A stretch of DNA of 26,779 nucleotides from Jimgerdemannia flammicorona (lineage: Eukaryota; Mucoromycota; Endogonomycetes; Endogonales; Endogonaceae). The DNA lies in the NCBI GenBank assembly GCA_003990745.1, contig RBNI01000810.1, forward strand, positions 1 through 26,779, in the 5' to 3' direction. Each line of letters begins with the position of its first letter. Within the stretch, counting starts at the first letter, position 1. The notes beneath the pieces were generated by a model that saw only the letters and a program-made list of their open reading frames with translations, ran no database searches and was not told where the DNA came from. Below, piece by piece: positions 1 through 10,844 of the stretch. A program made the translations under genes and the position numbers.

Positions 1-2526
1 CTGGGCCCTCCTCCCTGCCCAAATCCAATCTCTAGCCACTTTCGTCAACCTCTTCACCACCCACGCTGGGAAGTCCAGGTGATAGGCCACATACCACAAC
101 TTGGGGAGCCAATATACATTCAGTATCATCACCCATCCTGCCAGAGAGATATGGTGGCCTCCCCAACCTTGAAGGGCCTCCCCCCACATTGTCACTCTGC
201 TCTCCCACCATACCCACGGTAGGACGGAGCCATACACAGAGAGGAAGATACCCAGATACTGCACCACCTCACCAGTAGGGACAATTGTTCCAATGATGTC
301 CCCACCCACCAGCCCATTCTCTAGCACCATCGTCTAACACTTATTCCAGTTGAGCTTCGCCCCAGAATGAGTCTCATACCAATCTACTGTCTCCTTAAGC
401 ACCTCGACATCTGCCACAGACCCAAGTCCAACCACCATGTCATCAGCAAAGGCCCCCACCTTCTACCCTATATCATAGATAGAGAGCCCCACCACCTTTC
501 AGTGAATCCGATCCATCAATGGCTCCAGTGACAGGGCATCCCCCTGAGGAACCCCTCTTCCCAAGGAAAATGCCAGACTATGGTGGCCATTGTACATCAA
601 TACTGCCCGACTGCTCCCCAGCAGACTCAACATAGAAGCCCAAAATCTCGAAGGAACACCAATTCGATCCAACACCTTGCTCAGCCAAACTCACCGTACC
701 CGGTCATATGCCTTCTCCTGGTCCAGAAAAACCAACCTCCCATCAAGACCACAGGCCCGAGCACCCTCAATGACACCATGAACCCAAGCAGTCCCATCTC
801 TTATGAGCCTGCCCCCAATGAATCCCCACTGCTCCTCCCCCAGCACCCCTTGGGCAACCTTCTGCAGGCTAGCGACTACCACCTTAGTCACCATTTTCCT
901 ATCCATATCCAGGAGCATAATCGGCCTCCAATTCTTCCAGTCCTCCCTTCTCTCTTTTTCTTTGTACAATAGGGCCACCAGCCCAAGGTCCTGCTCTCCA
1001 ACCCACTCACTCCTCTGAATAACATGGTCACAAAGGGCCGTCATCTCACCCAAAATGCCAGGGACCTTCACCATCTTTTTCCAAAAGTCCCATGGCAATC
1101 CATCCTCCCCAGGTGATGTTCTAAGTTTAGTCGCTGTAAGGACACTCTGAATCTCCTCTCCTTGCACTAGTAAGATCAAGTTACCCAAATCTGCCACTTA
1201 TGGTGGCCCCCACTCTTCCAGTGTATTGGCAATCACCTCCTCATCTGCACCCCCTTCTTCCTCACTCCACAAACCCTGCCATCACTCCTTCAGAACCCCT
1301 AAGATTTGTTGCATACCATGCACCATGTCCACATCGGTATCCAGGATCCCATCCTACCGATGTTGCACTCTCCTAGCATTGAGGAGTCTCAACAAGTACC
1401 TAGTAGGCCGCTCTCCCTCCTCAAGCCCCTGCCACCTTAGCCGGGCCACCATGACTCGCATATGAGTCTCCTCCTCATCCTGCAACACTCATTGTAGTTC
1501 CACTATCTCCAATTTTGCCCTTTCCATCCTCCATCCCTCCACTCCTTCAGAAGTGAGCAGATCCGCCCAGTCCAACTACAGTCTCCTCAGCCTATTGAAA
1601 GCACACCTAGTGTACTCCCTCCTCCGCCTCCCAGCCTCTCTACCGGCTCCTCTCCAAAAGCCCCTTGCAGCCTCTTTCAAATGTTTCCAATGAACATCTA
1701 CAGACAAACCCTCATGCCACCACACAGCAACCTTCACCTGAATGTCCTCCACCCATGAGTCCCACAACCCCTTCTTGGCCAGCAGGGAGGAGTTAAGGTG
1801 CCAATGTCTGGGTCAATCTCCACTCCCCCCAAACCGCCCCTGCCCCAACAGTCCCCAATAGTCAGACCATGGGCACCACTCTACCTCCAATGACTTCCAA
1901 ACATCAGAACCCCAACACTCAGCCATCAGAATCCAGTCAATCCTGGTACCTAAGCCATTCACCCAATGTGTATAGACCCTTGCATTACCCCATTGCGTCC
2001 TGCCCATATCTCCCAGTGAGCTCAACCTCTCCACCTCCTCCCATGCCCCCAGCCCTCCACTTCTCCCCCCTGCACTCCTCCCTCCATCAGTCCTGTCGAG
2101 ATACTGATCCCGAACCATATTAAAGTCCCCCCTCAGAACATCCACCCCTTCCTTCAAGAGAGTACCCTCCTCCATCAGTTCCTTGATCCATGCAATCCTC
2201 TCACCCCTAACTGCAGGGCAGTAGCAAGAGCCAACCCGCACTGACTCCCACCCCGGCCTCTGCCAATCTCCCCAGACCAGTCGATCTCTCCAGCTCCTGA
2301 CGCTCTCCAAGTCCCCTCTACCCTTCCTCACCAGAATTGCTACCTTCCCAAACCAAACAGCAGCCCCACCCCATTCTCTAGTCCACTCCATCCTATCATC
2401 CTCATCCTCACACCTCACATCCTGTAGTAGAAATAAGTCCGCCTCCAATCCCTTGAGCCAAGTAAAAATGTTCTTACGCTGCCCAGATCCCCGCAACCCA
2501 TTCACATTCAAAGAGAAAATGTTCAT
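1..2526 (-). pseudogene. Family B ORF2: endonuclease and reverse transcriptase, degenerate and partial
   Basis: The start is an ATG at 2526 giving MNIFSLNVNGLRG, the usual first strand of an APE-type (EEP) endonuclease. That domain occupies about 237 open codons (2526-1813) with LLQDVRCE, RGDFNM and a terminal WSDY where SDH is usual. A reverse transcriptase follows in pieces: WRPIMLLDMDRK and FLDQEKAYDRVR (1197-691), then RGVPQGDALS near 540, and the catalytic FADDMVVGLG near 425-460. The C-terminal region begins at the left edge (LNVYWLPKLWYVAYHLDFPA), matching the copy at 12364. Several stops and shifts separate the pieces. RT block order and wording fit the L1/Tx1 group. The rest of the protein lies outside the window. 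Confidence 0.85.
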
Positions 2527-2566
2527 TGTACTGTTTATAGGAAATAATGTTTAATGAATATTCCAT

Positions 2567-4504
2567 CCTCTACAAGTCTGCATCCCGCTCCTCCTGCACT
2601 AAGTCCAATACACGCTCAGCAGCTCATTCCCTTTCCCCTGATTCTTGTGCCTCCAACCCTTCCAGAAGTTCTATCATAGCTCCATCCTCCCTCTCCTCAA
2701 AGTCCTCCCTATACTCCAGACATGCCTCTCTCCAGAGCCACAAACCATGATGCTCAACCCAACAGTAGGCTGCCCTCTCACCCGCAGCTACTGCCAGCTC
2801 CGCCTACCTCACTCCATTGACCTCATAACCCTCCACCTTTAGGAAGATTGCAAGAATTTCCCCTTTCAGTATCTCCACCACACTCTCGCCCTGCAAAACC
2901 CTTTCCCAGTGCTCCTCTGGTATCGCCCGCAGGTCCACCTCTCCCAACGTATCCGTGGCGAGGTTATCCATCATTATACACATCCACAGCAAGTTCCCCA
3001 CCTCCTTCTATCCAGGGGTTGCTGGCCGCCCTGCATCCAATATCGTGACATCAGCACCCATACTGGCGGCCTCATCCCACTCCTCCTCAAGGACATCCAC
3101 CAGCTCATCCTCACCGGCTGCCACCACCTGGCCCCCTTTTTCCACATCCGGAACCCCAAAGTGCACCTGCTGGGCCCCCTTCATCACCACATCCTCAGGT
3201 GCCCTCCTCTTCATGGCCAGGCCCCTCCTGATAAGAGGAGGGGGGGTGCTATCAAATTCCTGTTCTCAGACCTCAAAAGTGCTGTCGGTATAGGGGTCCT
3301 TGCCCAGCACCTTCCCAGCCTCTTCCTTGCCTGCCTCATCCTCCCCTCCACCATTACCCGCCCAGACACTAGCACTGACACCCCCAGACACCTCAGCTCC
3401 AACTGCCTTCTTCTTCTTCTCTGCTGTCATACTCGCCAGAAGTTCCCTCTGCCTCCGATGATCCTGTACCCTCTCCCACTGCTTCTTGTCCATGCGGACA
3501 TGCTTCTCCTTGACAACCTCCAGATGCGTTGACTTCTTGAAAAGCTTCCAGGCCTTCGCCCTCTTTTCTACTACTCTACTCAACTCCTCCAATGCCTCCA
3601 ACAAGTCCTCCTCCTCCTTCTCACTCCCTTTCACTCTTGACATCTGACAGACGACAGTACCCCACATCAACACCAAAGGCCAGTCCCTCTCCTTTCCCGT
3701 GGCCTCCCTCCCTGCTAGCCTAAACCAGATATCCACATCACCCGTCCTGATTTCTGTCCCCTCCCACACCCTGAACCCAATATCCACAATATCGCCATAC
3801 TCGGTCATCACCTCCTCAACCCTCCTCCTGGTTTCTATCTTCGTCACCATAGGCACTCCCTTGACCATCAACTGCACCACCCTGGGGTCCCACCTAAGGC
3901 ACCTCACCATAGGAACTGCCACTTTGCCAACCACCACTCCCATCTTCATCACTACATCCAGTAGGCCTGCCTCCTCAAATCCCACCTCCACCCCCTCCAG
4001 CCCTTTCAGGAACTTCACCAAAGCAGCCCCAGCCACCTGCTGTGAGATAAGCCCCAAGACCATCCTCGCCATCACTGCAAAGCCTCGGAAGCACAAGGTG
4101 AATGCAAACTCCGAAATCAACTTCTTGAGTAACAGCGCCACCACCAGCCCCATCACACCATCAGCCAGGTCCCCCTTCCAAATCGGTAGCCCCAGCCCCA
4201 CTCTGCCATCAGCCATCACATCTCTTTTTTTTTCCTGATTCCCCATCATGCCTCCATCAGCAGTCCCACCCCCAGCCACAACACCTCCAGACCCTATGCT
4301 CGCACCCCCAGGCTGGGGTCCTCCCCTCCTTCCAAGGCTCGCCTTGCCCTTCCCCACAGCAGCACCCGCCCTGGTTCCAGTCGGCCATCCGCCCCCCTTC
4401 ACCTTGTCAGTGAAGCTCATAAGGCCAGTCCCTCCTCCATACCCACCTGACACCAGCCCTCCGCTGGCACCCTCGCTGCCCTTTGACCCTCTGAAGGCCC
4501 CCAT
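2567..4504 (-). pseudogene. Family B ORF1 (nucleic-acid-binding protein), degenerate
   Basis: The first 412 codons are open (4504 to 3266). They begin with a Gly-rich leader containing SFTDKVKG, which resembles the 'SFxDKL' opening of L1-type ORF1 proteins. Roughly residues 200-280 hold a segment with VKGVPM and EYGDIVDIGF that looks like an RRM fold. A charged Lys/Arg-rich tail follows (FKKSTHLEVVKEKH, EKKKKA). After 3266 coding character continues in another frame (3214-3008 and 3001-2804, then more with stops) to a stop near 2567, so at least one frameshift and several nonsense changes are present. By analogy with L1 ORF1p it would bind element RNA and act as chaperone. It precedes ORF2 by about 40 bases. 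Confidence 0.72.
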
Positions 4505-4689
4505 CCCTAGGCCATAACCCCTCCCAACCTACTGCTAGCCAAAGGCCTCAGGTCCACCCGACCCAGCACGCCCATCAGAACTCTTGCTTGTAGATATATT
4601 TATAATACCTTCCTCTGCTTTTGTGTCGAAAAAATATTGCCTGAAGTTTGTGTAATGCGAATTGTACTAGAAGAAGGTGTGGGTAGTGG
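4505..4689 (-). promoter_or_regulatory. Family B 5' leader with TATA-like stretch
   Basis: Non-coding sense leader upstream of the B1 ORF1 start. It contains an A/T-rich TATAAATATATC on the minus strand at 4593-4604, about 85 bases from the inferred 5' end. LINE promoters are usually internal, so this is a plausible but untested promoter region. Whether the 5' end is complete is unknown because no second 5' end of this family is in the window. Confidence 0.4.
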
Positions 4690-5148
4690 ACCCATGCCTT
4701 CATGGCCTCCATGGCATTCTTGTTACATGGGAGCACAGGGTCCTAGGCCGACAAGACCAAGAACCTGAGTGCCTTCATCTTCTTTTGGAATGCCATGACA
4801 TAATCAGGGTGGAGAAGGAATTTGATGGTTGATGCTGAGATATACGACATGTTGAGAACTTTTGACAACATTATATGGATGTCGTACAAGTTCTTCCAAA
4901 TCTGCCTGATCTTAAGATGGGCAAATCCGTCAATATAGATGTACTGCAGCCAGGCGCCCTTCTCAGTCAGTGAAAGATGAGAGGTCAGCTTGCGGGTCAT
5001 ATGTGAGAGGGCGGTGGTGGCAGCAGCTCTCTCTGGCTCTGGGTAGGCCTGGGTCCTATCCTTGATAGAGATCTTCTTGGTGGTGACAGCATATGATTTG
5101 GGAGGTGTGGGATCGAAGTAGGGGACAAAGATGGACTGGCAGCACTGG
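4690..5148 (-). pseudogene. Family A unit 1 ORF1, C-terminal segment
   Basis: The reading frame 5148-4743 encodes the conserved ORF1 core: KKISIKDRTQAYPEPERA, then YIDGFAHLKIRQIWKNLYD, then VLNMSYISASTIKFLL and an AFQKKMK stretch. A stop at 4743 replaces the Trp that follows in other units (ends VLSA, where unit 3 reads VLSAWDP). About 50 more bases of homology lie beyond it before the B1 insertion. The upstream neighbour in the protein is 1.26 kb away at 6408, on the other side of the poly(A)-bearing insertion. The duplicated target site GCAGCACTGG is at its right end. Confidence 0.85.
5139..5148. repeat. Target-site duplication of insertion C, left arm
   Basis: GCAGCACTGG, identical to 6408-6417. 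The empty site in other family A units reads GGCGGCACTGG (units 3 and 4), so a single ancestral copy was duplicated. Confidence 0.85.
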
Positions 5149-5150
5149 CT

Positions 5151-5153
<3 letters not shown>

Positions 5154-5220
<67 letters not shown>
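5154..5220 (-). repeat. Poly(A) tail of insertion C (67 T on plus strand)
   Basis: An uninterrupted run of T on the plus strand, about 24 bases beyond the AATAAA signal of the minus-strand transcript. The purity and length suggest a fairly recent insertion, although homopolymer length in an assembly is unreliable. Confidence 0.9.
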
Positions 5221-5223
<3 letters not shown>

Positions 5224-5655
5224 GGACTCATAGTTCCACGGATTTTTATTGGAAGGGAACCTAGACTATATAGGCCAAAACCCTCCCCCACCACCCACCG
5301 AACAATATTCCCCCATTAACCTAGGCTACTAAATTGTCTAGCAGTCCCATCGCTCCAGCTATGCCTGTCGAACACTGGCTATGTTGACCCCCATGACATA
5401 GACTAGACTTGTCTGCTCACCAGGGCTGGATCATCATTTACATGTGAGAGCACACCTATGTATCGGATCTAGCAGCACCGGGACTGAATAAAGAATAGCC
5501 CCCCGAACCCGAAAAGAAAGCCCGAGGCAAAGAAAAACCTCCTAACCAACCAACAGAGAGCAAAGTAGATTTAAAGCAGGTGAGTAAAGGACTTACATGC
5601 AGCACCTTCCACAAAGGACTTACACATGGGCCAGGGCCTGAAAAGACCCCACTCT

Positions 5656-5799
5656 CACTCCCCAAGCCTGCGGGCCTCGATCACATTACCATATCAGCTC
5701 CCAGTTCCAGTCGGGTACTGCTAAATGAGGAAGGTCCCACTCCCTAAGCCTATGGGCCTCGATCGCGTTGCTGCGTCAGCTCCCAGTTCCAGTTGGGTA
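5656..5799. repeat. Two-copy direct repeat inside insertion C (62 bp units, 82 bp period)
   Basis: 5656-5717 and 5738-5799 are near-identical. Both start CACTCCC-AAGCCT and contain GGGCCTCGATC and CAGCTCCCAGTTCCAGT-GGGTA, with only scattered, mostly transition, differences. It is the only internal structure I recognise in this insertion. Confidence 0.85.
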
Positions 5800-6407
5800 T
5801 AGCCAGGATGCCGGCCCCTGCACCACCCCACCCCCCATCAGCCAATCAAAAGGCCCGACCAAAATATTGTCCACCTCAGCCCTGATGACCACCCCCAGCC
5901 TGGCACCCCACTGGTCTACTATAATCGCCCTTCCTCTTATCTGTGATGGCCATCTCCCCTCCCATCCCAACATCACCTGAAAAGCAGTCACCTACGCCAG
6001 AACTGCACTTGCTGGGAAGCTCGCCAAAGCCAGAGGGCCCCACCACAGGCACCGAGGACCTGTAGGTAACCTACACTGAGCACTTGATGCCCAAGGTCAG
6101 CTGACTCCCTACATAGTCCGAGACACACTGAGACAGTACCTTGTTGACAATGGCAAAAGGAAGAAGGTGCCACACCAAAACAAATGCACTCCAGATGCAG
6201 CCAAAGACACCAGAAACTGTGAAAAAGTAGAGAAGACACCGATCTGAAACTGATAAATGGGCAATTCAACACCATTGCTCTCTTCCCACCATGCCCATGC
6301 AGGCACAGCAAACCAACCCAAGGTAGAGGGGGTAATAGTAGGGGAAAGGGGACTTGGAAGATTGCCTACCAAACCTTGTGACCAGTAAGGTAGTGGAGAA
6401 AGGAGCA

Positions 6408-6417
6408 GCAGCACTGG
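6408..6417. repeat. Target-site duplication of insertion C, right arm
   Basis: GCAGCACTGG, identical to 5139-5148. It sits directly next to the inferred 5' end of the insertion. Confidence 0.85.
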
Positions 6418-7183
6418 GTCCAACAGGCGAAGCCTGGGGCACTGGCCTGGGAACCTTGGCTTTACCCTTTTTAGGGGGTGCAGTTTTGGTAGCCAGAGGC
6501 GCAACCATGGGAGTTGCCTCCTTTGGCAGTGCACCAGACTGTGATGTGATGGCTTTAGTGGCCCGCTTGTCTGCTCGCTTCTGGGCCTTTGACTGCGTGT
6601 TCATGGCAGGACCAGTAAGAGGGGGGGCCGAGAACCTGGGGGGGGCGGATGTGGAAGGGGTGGTGGGGGTACTTCCCAAAGGAGCACCAGATGATGAGGG
6701 GACAGTGAGTGCAGATCACACAGTAAGCTGCACCATCAGCTGGACATTGATCTTAGCCAAATCAACCACTTGAGTTAGTAGATCTGAGATCTGCTTTCTC
6801 ATCACAGCCATCTCAGTAACCAAATCGGGGTCAGCATAGGGGCCCGCATGACCAGCAGTTGGAGTCATGCCCAAACTAGTGTTTGGTGACTGCACTTGTT
6901 CTGATTGAGGGGCGGGGGCATAGGAGAGAAGGGTGGGTACTGGGCGTCATGGTCCGAATCGGAAGAGATCACAATTTCTTCATCTTCTTCCGCATTGTGC
7001 AGAGAAGATAAATATACCGATATCAGTCGTGCATCCCTGGATGACCTGCACATTGCCATAAGGCTACTCTCGCCGAAGCCGAGGAAGAGAAGACTGACAC
7101 CATAGCATTTAGTATAGTAGAGAGAGGTGCTAAAGCATGCAAAGAGATGGGTCATCGCTGATGATGGAAGAGGTGGCCGATAT
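6408..7183 (-). pseudogene. Family A unit 1 ORF1, N-terminal segment
   Basis: This covers the N-terminal half of ORF1. The codon that is ATG in units 3 and 4 is ATA here (7181-7183), so the start is lost. The segment contains SLLFLGFGESSLMAMCRS, the acidic EEDEEIVISSDSDHD, the MRKQISDLLTQV coiled-coil heptads, and the TQSKAQKRADKRATKA basic and PPKKGKAKVPRPVPQ linker regions. Frameshifts and at least one stop lie between these pieces. The right arm of the 10 bp target-site duplication (6408-6417) marks where it was broken. Confidence 0.83.
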
Positions 7184-7396
7184 TGCCAAAATAGGTAGAG
7201 ATGTGTTTGTTTGTATTTGTAAAATTGTGAGATGCAGGTCATGTGACCTTTGTTTGTGTAATGAAAAAATAATGTGAAAGGGGAGTATTTATACCCGATG
7301 AGAGGCTTCACTAATCAAAGTGACTGCTTTCTTAATTTGGAATAGCTTCGGGCCATAAAGCCGAGTCTAGCCAAATGGGAAAATCACGTGAGTGGC
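7184..7396 (-). promoter_or_regulatory. Family A unit 1 leader / promoter region
   Basis: Leader between the telomere-like seam and the ORF1 start. It holds TATAAATA on the minus strand (7286-7293) and the palindrome GGTCATGTGACC (7237-7248). Both are shared with units 2, 3 and 4 at matching positions. No coding capacity is apparent. Confidence 0.6.
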
Positions 7397-7406
7397 TTAA
7401 GTTAGG
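7397..7406 (+). repeat. Seam 1: decayed telomere-like repeat between units 1 and 2
   Basis: Reads TTAAGTTAGG, between GTGGC and CTTCAAGTAAG, exactly where seam 4 has TTAGGGTTAGGGTTAGG. It is recognisable as telomeric only by comparison with the seams at 19049 and 24209. Confidence 0.6.
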
Positions 7407-7799
7407 CTTCAAGTAAGAGTTTATTCATTGTAGAGAAGAAAAGGTACATTGGAGCAACAAAAGAGAAAGACTCCTAAGATGAGAAAAGCAAAACAAGGAC
7501 AGCAAAGTAAACAACCAGCTATGAAGTACAAAATAAAGGCCAGAGAGGTGACCACCCTATGGATGGGCTAGATAAACCATTTTGTTATAACTGTAGAGAT
7601 AATAAATGCGAAAAGCAAAGAAAAGAAAGGCTAAGATATAATACATGTTTGCCCAGCACCAACTACATGAACTGAATCGACAACCAAACACCAAATGACT
7701 GACATGAGATGAATAACTCAATACACTCTCAATAACAAGGGAACCAACCAGAACAAACAAAGGGGAAGAAAGGGATAAAGAAAATGTGTGATCACTCGA
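7407..7799 (-). other. Family A unit 2 3' UTR
   Basis: Non-coding ~390 bp after the ORF2 stop. It includes the invariant 21 bp block at 7543-7563 (plus strand GAGAGGTGACC-ACCCTATGGA, same in units 3, 4 and 5). The sense AATAAA lies just before the seam (plus TTTATT at about 7421-7426). There is no poly(A) tail. Confidence 0.75.
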
Positions 7800-10700
7800 T
7801 CATCCAAGCATCTTCGTAATCTCAGTCAGGCAGAACCCAACTGCGAGATGGCCACCAGAATTACACATGGCATCTATAGCATGTTAGGCAGTCTCGTAAA
7901 GAGCGTGAAGAGGGTAGGTGCGAAGTTCCTCATGCCATTCATCATTAGTAAGCCAATCGAGCTGATCATCTCAATCGAAAGAACCTCGGAATGCAGAATA
8001 TGAACCGTTGAGAAGACCGCACCTGAGGAGATGGTCACGATGAAACTTATCTCCACAGGGGTAGGGGCAGGGTTGGCCAAAATAGCCATAATGCCAGGCG
8101 AGTGCAGAATGCACAAGCCGGGGGAGAAGGAGAGGATGTGGTTGGTGCCCTGCGACTACAAGCAGCCCTTGGGGGTAATATACCGAATGAGAGCCTGGGA
8201 GGAGGAGGCCCATTTCTGTAGCAACTAATCCTGGAGGAAGGATTGAAGGAAGGAGCGGAGCAAGCGAGTCTTACAGACCTAGAGATGAAGGTCTCAGTAC
8301 TAGTCGAGGAAGTCAAGTCAAGAGGTCCAATGCCGGAACTTATCAATAATAGAACCCGGGGGATGCATGACAAAGCACTCACTAAGGGGTCCGATGGGGT
8401 TGTTGCCGGACTTGCTACACCAATCCAGATGGGCTTGAAACATGTAGCAGAGGTCAGACATATGATGAAGAAAGGAGGGGAAGCCAAGAATCGAGCTGCC
8501 AAGCAAGAGATGGCCAGAAAAACTGACTGCCCAAGCAACAGCATCATCAAAGACCTTCTTGAGATGCTTCAACACCTGAAGTCCTGTGGCAGTAGCTGGA
8601 CAGGAAGCTCATAAAAGGGGAAGGCCATACTCCAGCTGCAGCCTAATGAATGTCTGTACAATGGCCAGCTTGACTATTGGTGACCAGAGGAGACCATGGG
8701 CATGGCAGAACCCAAGAGTTCATTCCACCTTCACTGCATTCTGCAATGCAAGTTCAACAAAGTCAAAACCTTTATTGGTATATGGCATGCCAAGGTACAC
8801 ATAAGAAGGGGGTTGCAGGCAAGGTTTACCTCCAATCCACACAGTATAGTCAGCAGGGCCAACATAACCACACTTCTTGGGATTGAGTTCCATGCCATTC
8901 ACCAGAAGCCAATCCTCGCAAAAGTCATTCATTCTTTACTCCTCCACGGTAGTGCGGGGGGTAAGAGCGATATCATCAACAAAGAAGAGCCCAAGTGGAA
9001 AGTCATACTCCTTAAACTGTTCATCAAAGGAGGTGGCAAGGGGGTCGATAAAGACATCAAAAAGCCAGGAGAAGAGGAGGGAGCCCTGAAAAAGGCTGCG
9101 CTCAGTGGGGACCGAAGGGATAATGAGGCTATTAACAACCACCTGATAAGAACAGTGATTGAACAGGCTTCAGATAATGCTAAGAAGGGCTGCATCAGCA
9201 CCTTGCACCTCAAGATGAGAAAGAATAAGCTTGAGGGGGACTCGATCATATGCCTGCCGGAGGTTAAGAAAGACACAGCAGCCCCATCCCTTGGCCCACA
9301 TCTCGTGTGAATGCAAGATATGGGAGAGAGATGAGAAGCAGGTTCCGAAGCCACCTTGGCAGTACAACATTTCTGTCAGGCTACTTCGGCTCTTGATGTA
9401 TCCTTCCAAACACCACTCGAAGAGTCTACGAAAAATTTCAGTCAGAGCGATAGGGTGAAACCTATCAATCGTCCATGAATCCTCCTTCTTAGGGATCGGG
9501 GAGATGATGGCAGAATTCCAGTGGTGGGGAGTGAGCCCCCAGACCATGCACATCTGGAAGAAGAAGGACAAGGCTTTGGAGAGGCTGCAGGGGCATCAAT
9601 CTCGCCTGCCATCACCCGAAGGATCCAGATATGTAGAGAATCGGCCCCACAGGCCTTCGACAAGGGGTAGCGGTGAATAGCCCTCCAAATAGCCAGCTGG
9701 TCAAACCAACCCTGCAGTCCAAGAGCACCCACGCCAAGAGGGAAGATATCCTCAGAGTCATTGAGCTGAAGAGAGGCGTCCAGTTGTCCAAAGATAGTAG
9801 TAAAATAAGCAACCACATCGTCGAACACTGGAACAGTGGGGAACGAGATTTAAGAGAAGCGAGGGGGGTGGAGCAATACGCCTGCTTGAATCCACCAATA
9901 GCATCAGAGACCAAAGATGCACTGCGAAGGAGATCCTGCCGAGAGAGCAGTACCACCCTGATTTCTCTCACATCATATAAGCCAAGAATGTCCTCACAAA
10001 CTGACTGTAGACCAGAGGTCAAAAGGGCATCCAGAGAATCCATGAACTGCTGGCAATCTTCCACGGAGTGAAAGCTGGCCACATGGTCTCGGACAGAATA
10101 GATGGACCTGACAACAGTATCACAAATGATATCTGCTGAATCCTGGAAGTGAGCTTGAATGACAGGATCGGTCAGGTATTTCACAGAGAAACGGCGGATG
10201 CCAGCCAAGGCAGCAACCGGAGAGAGAGAGAAGGGGAAGGAGATAGTGAGAAGGAAAGGGTGGTCGGTAGTGACAGGGGGGGTGGAGCAAGTGAGGGATG
10301 CATGGAGGGACGCAGTGGCAAACGCGTGATCAATGCACGTAAGACCAGCCACCGGGGTCAGATGATTCAATGACCACGTCATCAACAAGGTATCGATGAC
10401 ATCCATCCGATCCTGAGGACCAGAGTTGATGTCACTAAGGCGAGCACCAAAACAGGTGTTGATGTTACCGATCAGAAGCACCTTACCCGGGAAAGGGCCA
10501 GACACAAGATCACAGAAGCCACCAATAGGAAGAGAGGGGGAGATGTATACCCCGACCAAAGCCAGGCCCTGGAACATGAGCTAGATATGGAAGGGGTTGG
10601 TGGAGGACCCAGAGATAAGGGGAGCGAATCAGTTTGACACAAGGACTACAAGCCCACCATTCTGGTAACCCATGATCCTGTGCGACACCAGAGAAGAGGA

Positions 10701-10844
10701 CATGTGAATGAGTGGAAATGGACGCAGCGGAATGTGCCATGTTTTACATATGAAAAGAATGTCGAGGGCAGGACCAATCAACTAACTGAGCACATCGAAC
10801 TTGTCCTGGAGTAGTCCGTGTGCATTGAGGAACCCGACTCTCAT
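7800..10844 (-). pseudogene. Family A unit 2 ORF2: APE endonuclease, RT, C-terminal Cys/His motif
   Basis: The span is 3045 bases (1015 codons) from the ATG at 10842-10844 to TGA at 7800-7802. The endonuclease begins MRV-FLNA-GL, has GNINTCFGA (catalytic GDIN Asp changed to Asn) and ends with TTDHP. The linker holds DCQQFMDSLDALLTSGLQSVCEDILG. The RT has PIPKKEDSWTIDRFHPIALTE, FLNLRQAYDRVP, SLFQGSLL and FFVDDIAL near 8965-8985. Then LVNGMELNPKKCGYVGPADYTVW and PSYVYLGMPY follow. The C-terminal CPCGDKFHRDHLLRC motif is at about 8020-8065. At least two frameshifts (near 9830 and 9590) and several stops break it. In the family, the endonuclease nicks target DNA and the RT copies element RNA from the exposed 3' end. 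Confidence 0.9.

Larger units (their letters stand above)
1..4689 (-). mobile_element. Family B LINE, copy B1 (L1/Tx1-like), 3' part beyond left edge
   Basis: A long minus-strand non-LTR element. In sense order it has a short leader, an ORF1 with an RRM-like segment, and an ORF2 with an apurinic-type endonuclease and a reverse transcriptase. Its 3' part lies left of base 1. The right boundary is placed at about 4689 because sequence from 4690 onward aligns with ORF1 of the other LINE family (compare 11100-11150 and 17600-17650), while nothing left of it does. The last ~155 bases at the left edge match the start of the plus-strand copy at 12364, so about 1.2 kb (3' end plus tail) is missing and full length would be near 5.9 kb. 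It is inserted in unit 1 ORF1 of family A. Frameshifts and stops show it is dead. Confidence 0.88.
5149..6407 (-). mobile_element. Retroposed polyadenylated transcript of unknown origin (insertion C)
   Basis: A ~1.26 kb insertion splits family A ORF1. Units 2, 3 and 4 run uninterrupted through the same point (about 11550, 18055, 23214). In sense direction it ends with an AATAAA signal (5245-5250 on the plus strand), then ATTTAA-like sequence, 67 A residues (5154-5220) and GAGAG. It is bracketed by the direct repeat GCAGCACTGG at 5139-5148 and 6408-6417. These are hallmarks of LINE-mediated retroposition. I find no endonuclease, RT or gag motif. Minus-strand open stretches of 107, 71 and 69 codons (6311-5988, 5991-5776, 5665-5456) look like nothing I recognise. 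No tRNA-type A or B box is evident near its 5' end. It could be a processed pseudogene, a retroposed non-coding RNA, or part of an unrecognised element. Confidence 0.85.
4690..7396 (-). mobile_element. Family A LINE, unit 1 (5' part only, twice interrupted)
   Basis: This is the leftmost family A unit. It retains its leader (7184-7396) and most of ORF1, but ORF1 is cut by a retroposed transcript (5149-6407) and ends at 4690, where family B copy B1 begins. Its ORF2, if it survives, must lie left of the window beyond B1. Homology to the other units is clear in the leader, in the coiled coil, in the KKGKAKV linker and in the YIDGFAHLKIRQI domain. Confidence 0.9.

Noticed and set aside
580..972. 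130-codon plus-strand open frame in copy B1
   Set aside because: It is the complement of the family B RT region. Its Pro/Ser/His-rich composition is what antisense of that G-rich coding strand gives, and no family is recognisable.
2909..3532. 207-codon plus-strand open frame
   Set aside because: It is antisense to family B ORF1; low-complexity Leu/His/Pro composition, no domain.
4625..4689. Possible separate small insertion between B1 and unit 1
   Set aside because: There is no duplication, tail or second copy to separate it from the family B leader; the simplest reading is that it is the B1 5' end.
5149..6407. Solo LTR explanation for insertion C
   Set aside because: It ends in a long A tail plus a 10 bp duplication and lacks the TG...CA ends and 4-6 bp duplication expected of an LTR insertion.
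8696..9310. 204-codon plus-strand open frame across unit 2
   Set aside because: It is antisense to the RT region of family A ORF2. The same antisense words recur in units 3-5 only because the sense gene is conserved.
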